A stretch of 64,000 bases of DNA from Oscillospiraceae bacterium (GTDB lineage: Bacteria; Bacillota; Clostridia; Oscillospirales; Ruminococcaceae), in contig JAFVOU010000017.1 in NCBI GenBank assembly GCA_017505635.1, positions 1 through 64,000 on the forward strand, in the 5' to 3' direction. Position numbers and translations under genes: made by a program. Each line of letters opens with the position of its first letter. Within the stretch, counting starts at the first letter, position 1. Below, one piece after another: positions 16,237 to 24,900 of the stretch. The notes beneath the pieces were generated by a model. That model did not search any database. It was not told the DNA's origin and saw only the letters and a program-made list of their open reading frames with translations.

Positions 16237-17405
16237 TGAACTACGATAAGCTTTTAAACCCTGTTATCGTAGCGGAGAAGCCTTCGGGAATACGCCGTTT
16301 TTTTGATATGGCAAGCACAATGGAGGACTGCATCGTTCTCGGTGTTGGCGAACCTGATTTCAAAACCCCGTGGTCCATCCGTGAGGCAGGTATAACAAGC
16401 CTTGAAAAAGGCCGTACATTCTACACATCCAACAGCGGTCTTATCCCGCTGCGAAAAGAAATATGCAGCTATCTTTCCCGCCGTTTTGACCTTGACTATA
16501 CAACCGATGAGGTTATGGTAACGGTGGGCGGCAGCGAAGGCATTGATGCCTGTATGCGTGCTGTGCTTGCGGCAGGGGATGAGGTTATTGTGCCTTATCC
16601 AAGCTATGTAAGCTATGGCCCTATGGCACGTCTTGCAGGTGCAACAGTTGTTCCTGTAAACACCAAAGCAGAAAATTCTTTCCGCCTTACAGCCGAAGAA
16701 TTAAAGGCGGCTATAACACCAAAAACAAAGCTGCTTGTTCTGCCCTATCCGTCCAACCCTACAGGTGCAGTTATGCGCCGTGAACATCTGGAAGAAATTG
16801 CACAGGTGCTGCGGGGTACAGACATCTTTGTTATGTCCGACGAAATTTATGCCGAACTTACCTACGGCGACGAAAAACACGTTTCCATTGCCTCAATAGA
16901 CGGTATGAAGGAACGCACAATTCTTATAAACGGCTTTTCAAAAGCTCACGCAATGACAGGCTGGCGCCTGGGCTATGCCTGTGCACCAAAGCCTGTGCTG
17001 GCACAGATGCTTAAAATTCACCAGTTTGCAATAATGAGCGCGCCTACAACCAGCCAGTATGCTGCAATTGTGGCACTGTCCCAGTGTGACGAAGCGGTGG
17101 AAGAAATGCGCAGCCAGTACAACCTGCGCCGCAAGCTGCTTACAAGTGAGCTCAAGCGCATAGGTATGCCGTGCTATGATGCAGAGGGCACATTTTATGT
17201 GTTTGCAGATATCAGGGGCAGCGGCCTTTCCAGTGAGGAGTTCTGCGAACGCCTTATGTTTGAAAAACGGGTTGTTGTTGTGCCGGGCACAGCATTCGGC
17301 GATGCGGGCGAGGGCTTTGTGCGCATAAGCTATTCCTACTCCATCGACCATATCCAGCAGGCACTCCGCCGTATGGAAGAATTTATGAACGGACTGAAAA
17401 AATAA
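16236..17405 (+). CDS. PLP-dependent class I/II aminotransferase
   Basis: The product has 389 residues of fold-type I. PLP binds at Lys236 in INGFSKAHAMTGWRLGYA; other family marks are PYPSNPTGAV, SDEIYAEL near 203-210 and a C-terminal Arg in FVRISYSYS. It should move amino groups between an amino acid and a 2-oxo acid, with an aspartate- or alanine-type substrate most likely. The gene overlaps the Lrp-type regulator, a common arrangement in which the regulator senses the amino acid made or used. Exact specificity cannot be read. Confidence 0.92.
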   Translation: MNYDKLLNPVIVAEKPSGIRRFFDMASTMEDCIVLGVGEPDFKTPWSIREAGITSLEKGRTFYTSNSGLIPLRKEICSYLSRRFDLDYTTDEVMVTVGGSEGIDACMRAVLAAGDEVIVPYPSYVSYGPMARLAGATVVPVNTKAENSFRLTAEELKAAITPKTKLLVLPYPSNPTGAVMRREHLEEIAQVLRGTDIFVMSDEIYAELTYGDEKHVSIASIDGMKERTILINGFSKAHAMTGWRLGYACAPKPVLAQMLKIHQFAIMSAPTTSQYAAIVALSQCDEAVEEMRSQYNLRRKLLTSELKRIGMPCYDAEGTFYVFADIRGSGLSSEEFCERLMFEKRVVVVPGTAFGDAGEGFVRISYSYSIDHIQQALRRMEEFMNGLKK

Positions 17406-17472
17406 TTTCCGGTTTGTTTTCAGGCATTATCAATATGTTTATATATTATTAATTATCAAGGAGGAAAAATTT

Positions 17473-18474
17473 ATGGACGCACCAAAAAAACGCGTGTTCA
17501 GCGGCATTCAGCCAACAGGTGCATTTACACTTGGCAACTATATAGGTGCTGTGCGTAACTGGCCTCTCTTGCAGGATGAATACGACTGCATATACTGTGT
17601 TGTTGACCAGCATGCCCTTACAGTACGTCAGATGCCTGCCGAACTTCGCAAACGCAGTTACGAGGCAGCAGCCATGCTGCTTGCATCCGGCATAGACCCT
17701 CAGAAATCACTGGTATTTATTCAGAGCCATGTTCCGCAGCATTCACAGCTTGCCTGGGTGTTAAGCTGCAATGCACAGTTTGGCGAACTCGGACGTATGA
17801 CACAGTTCAAGGATAAAAGCTCCAAACACGCAGACAATATCAATACAGGCCTTTTCACATATCCTGTGCTTATGGCTGCAGATATTATGCTTTACAATTC
17901 ACACTATGTGCCGGTTGGCGGCGACCAGAAGCAGCACGTTGAACTTGCCCGCGATATTGCACAGCGTTTCAACGGCGCATACAGCGAAACTTTTGTTCTG
18001 CCGGAACCGCTTATCCCAAAGGTTGGCGCAAGGGTTATGAGCCTGCAGGAACCAACCAAAAAAATGTCAAAATCCGATGCAAACGAAAAAAGCTTTGTTC
18101 TTATGACAGACAGTGCTGATGTGATAATGAAAAAATTCAAATCCGCAGTTACAGACAGTGACGGTTTTGTAAAATATGATGTGGAAAACAAACCGGGCAT
18201 CTCAAACCTCATCAGCATCTATTCGGTAATGACAGGCAAAGGTTTTGACGAAATCGAAAAAGAATTCGACGGTCAGGGCTATGGCGCATTCAAAACTGCA
18301 GTTGCAGAAAGTGTAATTGAAACCCTCAGACCTGTACAGGAAGAATACAGCCGCATCCTCAGTGATAAGGCATATCTTGAAAGTGTTCTTAAAGAAGGTG
18401 CCGAAAAAGCGCGCTATCAGGCAAACAAGGTAATCAGCAAGGTTTACCGCAAGGTTGGCTTTGCGCAGTTCTGA
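17473..18474 (+). CDS. trpS: Tryptophanyl-tRNA synthetase
   Basis: The product is a 333-residue class Ic synthetase that charges tRNA-Trp. The HIGH-equivalent is TLGNYIGA (about 21-28) in GIQPTGAFTLGNYIGA, and KKMSKSD lies near 196-202. VGGDQKQHVELARDIA is the typical Trp-binding region. RBS AAGGAGG lies nine bases before the ATG. No T-box leader fits in the 67-base gap upstream. It is monocistronic, with a terminator 36 bases after the stop. Confidence 0.96.
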   Translation: MDAPKKRVFSGIQPTGAFTLGNYIGAVRNWPLLQDEYDCIYCVVDQHALTVRQMPAELRKRSYEAAAMLLASGIDPQKSLVFIQSHVPQHSQLAWVLSCNAQFGELGRMTQFKDKSSKHADNINTGLFTYPVLMAADIMLYNSHYVPVGGDQKQHVELARDIAQRFNGAYSETFVLPEPLIPKVGARVMSLQEPTKKMSKSDANEKSFVLMTDSADVIMKKFKSAVTDSDGFVKYDVENKPGISNLISIYSVMTGKGFDEIEKEFDGQGYGAFKTAVAESVIETLRPVQEEYSRILSDKAYLESVLKEGAEKARYQANKVISKVYRKVGFAQF

Positions 18475-18509
18475 TGCAGCAGGCAGAAAAACATAATATG
18501 TATTTTATG

Positions 18510-18541
18510 AAAGACAGTTTTTGCTTAAGAAAACTGTCTTT
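18510..18541 (+). terminator. Terminator of trpS
   Basis: AAAGACAGTTTT pairs with AAAACTGTCTTT around an eight-base loop and is followed by TTGTGTTT. It is also symmetrical on the other strand. Confidence 0.8.
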
Positions 18542-18799
18542 TGTGTTTATTGAAAGATTTACGGAAACATACGTTGTGAAAAAAGTAGAAAAAAAGAAGC
18601 TTGATTTGTTGATAATGACGGATGGATAAAAACAATGCACAGTTTCGTCATAGCAAATTTTTATGGAAAGCAAAAAAACATATCATAAAGTGTAAAAATC
18701 ATAGAAAAAAATTATAACAAAAATTGCAATGTGTAAAAAATAATAATTGGATTTTATACAATTTAAAATTTTAAAATTCAAAAATAATAAAAAAACAGT

Positions 18800-18827
18800 T
18801 GCAAAACAGCGGTATTATGGTATAATA
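18800..18827 (+). promoter_or_regulatory. Promoter 1 upstream of threonine ammonia-lyase
   Basis: TTGCAA (18800-18805), a 16-base spacer and TATAAT (18822-18827), with TGG just before the -10. Transcription from here would give a leader of about 200 bases containing two inverted repeats: CAATTTGTT/AACAAATTG (18843-18871) and GTACACAC/GTGTGCGTAC (18871-18900). The rest of the gap between 18542 and 18800 is AT-rich, with nothing recognised. Confidence 0.6.
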
Positions 18828-18911
18828 AGTGGCAGTTGGAAACAATTTGTTCATAAAACATAAACAAATTGTACACACTGAAAAACAGATGTGTGCGTAC
18901 GACGGACACTT

Positions 18912-18940
18912 GTGACAAAAAGGTAACACAAAGATATAAT
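18912..18940 (+). promoter_or_regulatory. Promoter 2 upstream of threonine ammonia-lyase
   Basis: GTGACA (18912-18917), a 17-base spacer and a perfect TATAAT (18935-18940). It lies about 100 bases before the start codon, downstream of the two inverted repeats, so the repeats could act as operators for it or as leader hairpins of promoter 1. Confidence 0.55.
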
Positions 18941-19036
18941 TTTTTTGAATGACTTTTTGCGAATAACAATTGTACGCGGTTGGCGGACACACTGAAGATA
19001 AAACAAACAACACAGTTAAACGGAGGTATTATTATC

Positions 19037-20233
19037 ATGATTAGTATGGACATGATCAGAGAAGCTCACGAAGTTGTTAAAGCTGCAGGTGCAGTTTACA
19101 CTCCAGTTCTCAACATCCCAAAAATCGCTGAAAACCTTTATGTAAAATGCGAAAACCTTCAGAAAACAGGTTCCTTCAAACTCAGAGGCGCAACTTACAA
19201 AATTTCCAAACTTACAGAAGCTGAAAAAGCAGCTGGTGTTATCGCAGCATCCGCTGGTAACCACGCACAGGGCGTTGCACTTTCCGCAACAAACATGGGC
19301 GTTAAATCCGTAATCTGCATGCCTGCAGGCGCTCCACTTGCAAAAGTAGAAGCAACAAAAGGCTACGGTGCAGAAGTTGTTCTCGTACCAGGCGCATTTG
19401 ACGATGCAGCAGCAAAAGCAGTTGAACTCCAGAAAGAATTCGGCTACACATTTGCTCATCCATACAACGATGACTATGTAATGGCTGGTCAGGGTACAAT
19501 CGGTCTTGAAATCATGGAACAGGCTCCAGATGCAGACTGTGTTATCATCCCAATCGGCGGCGGCGGTATCGCAGCTGGTATTGCTTACGCAATCAAAAAC
19601 ATCAAACCAGAATGTACAGTAATCGGTGTACAGGCTGACGAAGCTTCCGCAATGGTTAACTCCATCCGCAGCGGTGTTCTCGGCACAACAGCAACAGCAA
19701 ACACAATCGCTGACGGCTGTGCAGTTAAAGCACCTGGCGACAAAACATTTGCAGTATGTAAAGAATACCTTGACGATGTAGTTTCCGTTTCTGAAGAAGC
19801 TATCGCTATCGCTATGCTTGCTCTTGCTGAAAAAGGCAAAGTTGTATCCGAAGGCGCTGGCGCTATGCCAACAGCTGCTGTTATGAGCGGCAAAGTTGAC
19901 GCTTCCAAATACAAAAAAATCGTATGTATGGTTTCCGGCGGTAACGTAGACATCGGTATGCAGCAGAAACTCTTTACAAAAGCTCTTACAGCAACAGGCC
20001 GTATGGCAGAAATTTCCACAGAAGTTTCCGACAAAGCAGGTAACCTCGTTAAACTTATTGACCTCGTTTCCGGCACAGGCGCAAACATCCTTGAACTCAA
20101 CCACGTTAGAAGCCATATGGATGTTAACATCACAAGCTGTGTAGTTCGTCTTACAATCGAAACAAGAGACCAGGCTCATAAAGACGAAGTTTACGCACTT
20201 CTTGCTGAAAACGGCTACAGACACGTTAAATAA
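19037..20233 (+). CDS. ilvA: Threonine ammonia-lyase (PLP domain plus one ACT domain)
   Basis: The product has 398 residues. The N-terminal fold-type II PLP domain has the Schiff-base Lys48 in KTGSFKLRGA, SAGNHAQGVA, and the phosphate loop PIGGGGIAAG near 175-184. A C-terminal ACT domain (about 325-398) suggests control by an amino acid. It deaminates threonine (and often serine) to 2-oxobutyrate and ammonia. It could equally be called tdcB; the single ACT domain fits the short ilvA/tdcB intermediate type. The start at 19037 follows CGGAGG. Codon choice is strongly biased (ATC, TTC, GTT, CCA), unlike most neighbours and like the ribosomal genes here, so high expression is likely. The symporter downstream shares this bias. 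Confidence 0.92.
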   Translation: MISMDMIREAHEVVKAAGAVYTPVLNIPKIAENLYVKCENLQKTGSFKLRGATYKISKLTEAEKAAGVIAASAGNHAQGVALSATNMGVKSVICMPAGAPLAKVEATKGYGAEVVLVPGAFDDAAAKAVELQKEFGYTFAHPYNDDYVMAGQGTIGLEIMEQAPDADCVIIPIGGGGIAAGIAYAIKNIKPECTVIGVQADEASAMVNSIRSGVLGTTATANTIADGCAVKAPGDKTFAVCKEYLDDVVSVSEEAIAIAMLALAEKGKVVSEGAGAMPTAAVMSGKVDASKYKKIVCMVSGGNVDIGMQQKLFTKALTATGRMAEISTEVSDKAGNLVKLIDLVSGTGANILELNHVRSHMDVNITSCVVRLTIETRDQAHKDEVYALLAENGYRHVK

Positions 20234-20428
20234 GAATCCCGCCTGATGTGCTGTGCACATTTTAAGCTTTGCTTTTCTGCAGCGACGGAAATCTTAAAAC
20301 GTAAAGTAAATATCGGATAAAAAGTTGCTTTTGCCGGTGTATTAATATATAAAGATTTATTTGTAGAATTATTTCATTAATTTATACAATAATACACAAA
20401 TGTTGTAAAAGTTAACAATTTATTAAAA

Positions 20429-20500
20429 AACACTTGACAAAGTGTTAAAAAATATGTATCTTATTCAAGGTGTTATTCGGGAGGCTTAAATTCCTCCCGA
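20429..20500 (+). promoter_or_regulatory. Promoter with overlapping palindrome and 5' UTR hairpin
   Basis: TTGACA (20434-20439), a 17-base spacer and TATCTT (20457-20462). The palindrome AACACT-N6-AGTGTT (20429-20446) overlaps the -35 and is a candidate operator. Just downstream of the expected start site is a perfect 8-bp hairpin, TCGGGAGG/CCTCCCGA (20477-20500), with no T-run; it may stabilise the mRNA 5' end. The remainder of the 320-base gap is AT-rich, with nothing recognised. Confidence 0.65.
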
Positions 20501-20552
20501 TAATATAAACAAATAAAGTAGAAAATAATTTATCAGAAAGGTTTGAAAAATC

Positions 20553-21740
20553 ATGAAAAAACTTGGTTTGCTTCCAAAACTGGTTATTGGTATCGCTCTC
20601 GGTATCGTAATCGGTGCTCTTTCCAGCAATGTAGGCACAGAAATCCCAGTTAGACTTCTTGCTACATACAACGGCATCTTCAGCCAGTTCCTTAACTTCG
20701 TAATTCCACTCATCATCGTTGGCTTTATCGTTCCAGGTATCGCTGACCTTGGTACAGGCGCAGGTAAAACACTTGCTTCCACAGCAGGTATCGCATACGT
20801 TTCCACAGTATGTGCAGGTTCCCTCGCATTCATCACAGCTTCCATCCTCTTCCCAGGTATGCTTGCTGGCGGCGACGGTCTCCTTGCTAACGTATTCGAC
20901 AACCCAGAACACACAACACTTGCAGGTTACTTCACAGTAGAAATGCCAGCTATCATGGGTGTTATGTCTGCTCTTATCCTTGCTTTCGTTCTCGGTCTTG
21001 GTATCGCTGTAACAAGAGCAGAAGGCCTCAAAAAAATCTTTGATGAATTCCAGAGCATCATCTCCAAAGTTATCGCTCACATCATCATCCCACTCCTCCC
21101 ATTCCACGTTATGGGTATCTTCTGTAACCTCACATACGCAGGTACAGTTGTAATGATCATGTCCACATTTGCAAAAGTATTTGCAGTTGTTATCGTTCTC
21201 CACTGCGTAATGATTGTTCTCCAGTACCTCATCGCTGGTACACTTGGCAAAAAGAACCCATTTGTTTGCATCAAAAACATGCTTCCAGCTTACATGACAG
21301 CTATTGGTACACAGTCTTCTGCAGCTACAATTCCAGTTACAAACGCTCAGACAAAACTCAACGGCGTTTCTGCTGAAATCGCTGACTTCGTAGTACCACT
21401 CTGTGCAACAATCCACCTCTCCGGTTCTACAATCACACTCACATGCTGCTCCATGGCTATCATGATGCTCTCCGGTATGCCAACAAGCTTCGGCACAATC
21501 TTCCCATTCATCCTTATGCTTGGTGTTACAATGGTTGCTGCTCCTGGCGTTCCTGGTGGTGCTGTTATGGCTGCTCTTGGTCTTCTTGAATCCATGCTCG
21601 GCTTCAACGAAGTACAGCTCTCCCTTATGATTGCTCTCTACCTCGCTCAGGACTCCTTCGGTACAGCATGTAACGTTACAGGTGACGGCGCTATCGCAAT
21701 CATCGTTGACGCTCTCTTCGGTAAAAAACAGAACGCTTAA
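20553..21740 (+). CDS. Dicarboxylate/amino acid:cation symporter (DAACS family)
   Basis: The product has 395 residues with about eight hydrophobic segments and re-entrant loops. Family marks are the opening LGLLPKLVIGIALGIVIG, FVIPLIIVGFIVPGIADLG, and the substrate/sodium region HLSGSTITLTCC near 290-301. It imports an acidic or small neutral amino acid or dicarboxylate with sodium or protons. It lies after the threonine ammonia-lyase with the same extreme codon bias, so threonine or serine uptake coupled to deamination is a reasonable inference. It has its own promoter upstream and a strong terminator downstream. SstT-like specificity is not proven. Confidence 0.88.
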   Translation: MKKLGLLPKLVIGIALGIVIGALSSNVGTEIPVRLLATYNGIFSQFLNFVIPLIIVGFIVPGIADLGTGAGKTLASTAGIAYVSTVCAGSLAFITASILFPGMLAGGDGLLANVFDNPEHTTLAGYFTVEMPAIMGVMSALILAFVLGLGIAVTRAEGLKKIFDEFQSIISKVIAHIIIPLLPFHVMGIFCNLTYAGTVVMIMSTFAKVFAVVIVLHCVMIVLQYLIAGTLGKKNPFVCIKNMLPAYMTAIGTQSSAATIPVTNAQTKLNGVSAEIADFVVPLCATIHLSGSTITLTCCSMAIMMLSGMPTSFGTIFPFILMLGVTMVAAPGVPGGAVMAALGLLESMLGFNEVQLSLMIALYLAQDSFGTACNVTGDGAIAIIVDALFGKKQNA

Positions 21741-21773
21741 TTCTTTAAGCTGCTGAATATAACTGAAAAGTTT

Positions 21774-21806
21774 AAAGGCATTGCCCAACAGGGCAGTGCC
21801 TTTTTT
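21774..21806 (+). terminator. Terminator of the symporter gene
   Basis: A 13-bp stem (AAAGGCATTGCCC against GGGCAGTGCCTTT, one G-T pair) with a short loop is followed by TTTTGTTTTTG. Confidence 0.92.
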
Positions 21807-21839
21807 GTTTTTGTTATACCTGCCCAAAACAGGTTGCAA

Positions 21840-21869
21840 TTGACAATGATATAATAATAAAGATATAAT
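21840..21869 (+). promoter_or_regulatory. Promoter of the 1505-residue surface protein
   Basis: TTGACA (21840-21845), an 18-base spacer and a perfect TATAAT (21864-21869), about 80 bases before the start codon. A GAGGGGTAAG lies in the leader and AAGGAGAAC directly precedes the ATG. Confidence 0.65.
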
Positions 21870-21949
21870 AAAATGTAACTTTATATATATTTAGAGGGGT
21901 AAGTTTGTTCTGAATATATATCATTGCAATAAAAATTAAGGAGAACAAA

Positions 21950-24900
21950 ATGAGAAGGTTTGCTAAAATAATTTCAGTTGTTATGGCAATGACAGTAGCA
22001 TTTTCTGCTATGCCTATGTATGCGTTTGCTGCAAGCTGTACAACACATACACCAAACGCTGATGTAAATGGCATAATTATACCATATGTTACAGATAAGG
22101 AACATTACTATATCTGTACAGAATGCTTTGAAATGTATGGTAAAACAGCACATACAAATGACGGCAATAATGTGTGTAGCGGTTGCGGTGCAACTCTTGA
22201 TGCGGGTACAGATAACCACACACATTATAAAACAAGTGCTTTTTCATACAGAGACCAGTTTGGTCATATGTGGGAATGCGGTACAGGATGTACAGGAGTG
22301 TTTGAAACACACAGAAATATGTACGGACCAAATTGTGACTTTTGTATGTGGGATGGTCCTATTATAGGTGTAGGCGGCGGACAGGGCGGCAATGAATGTC
22401 AGCACACACCAAGATACAATAATGACGGCGTGCTGGAGTATGGTGTGGACGATAACGAACATGCATTCATCTGTGATAACTGCGAACAGCCATATAATTT
22501 CCAGCCACATACCGATGCAGACGGCAACGGCAAATGTGATGTGTGCTACTTTGGCGAATGCAACCATGTTCCGAGATATAACAATGACGGAGTGCTGGAG
22601 TATGCTGTAAATGATGATGACCATTACAACATTTGTGATATCTGCGGTGATCCATACAACCAACAGCCACATACCGATGCAGACGGCAGCGGCAAATGCG
22701 ACGTGTGCAATTTCGGCGAATGCAATCATGTTCCAAGATACAATAATGACGGCGTGCTGGAGTATGGTGTGGACGATAACGAACATGCAAATATCTGTGA
22801 CAACTGTGGAGAACCGTACAATTTCCAGCCACATACCGATGCAGACGGCAGCGGCAAATGTGACGTGTGCAATTTCGGCGAATGCAACCATGTTCCGAGA
22901 TATAACAATGACGGAGTGCTGGAGTATGCTGTAAACGATGATGACCATTACAACATTTGTGATATCTGCGGTGACCCATACAACCAACAGCCACATACCG
23001 ATGCAGACGGCAGCGGCAAATGTGACGTGTGCAATTTTGGCGAATGCAACCACACACCAAGATACAATAATGACGGTGTGCTGGAGTATTGTGTGGACGA
23101 TAACGAACATGCAAATATCTGTGACAACTGTGGAGAACCATACAATTTCCAGCCACACAATGATACAGACGGCAACGGCAAATGTGACGTGTGCAATTTT
23201 GGCGAATGTATAAACCACACACCGGTTCTGAACAATGATAACAGCTTTACTTATGTACCGGATACAGACAAACACTATAAAGTGTGTCACGATTGCGGCA
23301 ATCCTTTTGATGGTGAAGCCCATATAAATGATGACGGCGATGACCGCTGTGATATGTGCCATATACCTGTAGTTGCAGACGGCAACGGCTGGATTCACAA
23401 CCACCATCCTCATCCTGACGGACTTTTTGCGGACAGCGAAAATCACTTCAACCGCTGTGACACATGCGGTATGACAGAGTTCAATGTATCTGTACACAGA
23501 GACATGGACACAGACGGAAGATGTGATATCTGTAATGTAAGCGTTGATGCAGAATGCAGACACCATTGTCAGACAACAGTTACAGTGGCAAAAAGTGAAG
23601 AAGATCACTGTAAAAAGTGTCCTGAATGTAAAACAGAAAGAGAATTTGAACGTCACGAAGATAACGACAGCAACGGCAAGTGCGATGAATGTAACGCAAC
23701 ACTTGATGAAAATGATATGCATATCCATCAGCCGAATGGCAGATGGATGATGTCAGACAACACAGAACACTCCTGCGAATGTACAGAATGTGACGGCATG
23801 GCTTTTGAACAGCATTGTGATAATGTTGACAACGGCGATAAAACAGCAAATCCTGACGGTCTGTGTGATATGTGCGATTTCCGGGTAAGTGAACGCCCGG
23901 GTCCATGCAGACACAGCAACGGTCATACATGGTGGGATACAACAGAAACTGTTCATGCACTTCACTGCGGTGACTGCGGCGAACAGATTAATCCTGCAGT
24001 TGAACATACAGACAGCAACAGCGACGGCAGATGCGATGTATGTCTTGCTGGTGTTGTAAACAATATTCATACACATGTATGGGCAACAGTTTATTCATTT
24101 AACAATGACAACAGCGAACACTTCCTTGACTGTACAAACGGCGAATGTACAAGAAGCACCGAGGCAGGCCGTCACTGCGATATTGACGGCGATGACAAAT
24201 GTGATGTTTGCCAGACATCACGTCAGCAGGGCTCTGACTGGTGTACAGAACATTCTCCTACAGGTGAAATAAGGGTTGATGCAGACAATCATTACAACAT
24301 CTGCAGCAACTGCAGCAACAGATGCAACGGCGAAAATCATATCCCTTCTGATGAATGGGTTTGCACATCTTCAAGAGGACACAGACATCTCTGTACAGTC
24401 TGCTGGGAACCTGTAGGTATAGAGGAAAAACACACCAATACAGACGAAGACACTGTCTGCGACCAGTGTGGTGTGGAAGTAAACGCAAATGATGTCCATA
24501 AACATATATCAAATAACGACTCTATAGATAATGAACATCATTTCAGAAAATGTGACAATTGCGGCTGTATTTTGCAGGGCACAGAAGAATGGCATACAGA
24601 CCTTGATAACGATGGCAAATGTGATGCATGCAAGGCAACCGTAGATGATTACAACTGGCATGAGCATATAGAAAAACCTATCAAAATCAACAACGAAAAT
24701 CATATTGTAAAGTGTGTTGACTGCGGCACAGAGATGTACGGTGAGGAACACCGGGACGACAACGATGACAGTATATGTGACGGATGTCATACAGCATATA
24801 TAAAAATCAAAGTCGAATTTACACCGGAAGCCCAGAGAAATCTGCGTACCAAACTGGAAATGGCTATTATGAATTTCCTGAAATACGGAGACAACAAAGG

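Noticed and set aside
17406..17472. T-box riboswitch before trpS
   Set aside because: The gap is only 67 bases, too short for a T-box stem I and antiterminator.
18542..19036. T-box or other amino-acid riboswitch before threonine ammonia-lyase
   Set aside because: Two inverted repeats are present, but no T-box sequence, specifier loop or terminator was found.
18434..19053. Short minus-strand frames in the AT-rich gap
   Set aside because: They arise from A/T-rich non-coding sequence, have no RBS and overlap promoters.
19016..20260. 414-residue minus-strand frame opposite threonine ammonia-lyase
   Set aside because: Same cause as above; the plus strand encodes a full, recognisable enzyme.
20445..21839. 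464-residue minus-strand frame opposite the symporter
   Set aside because: It is Cys- and His-rich nonsense caused by strong codon bias of the plus-strand gene; it lacks an RBS and overlaps the terminator.
22391..23200. CRISPR-like regular repeats
   Set aside because: The units are 162 bp, contiguous, in frame and without unique spacers; they encode protein modules. No cas genes are present.
22244..23728. Long minus-strand reading frame opposite the repeat protein
   Set aside because: It follows from the codon pattern of the repeats on the plus strand; it has no RBS, and the plus-strand protein has a signal peptide and clear modules.
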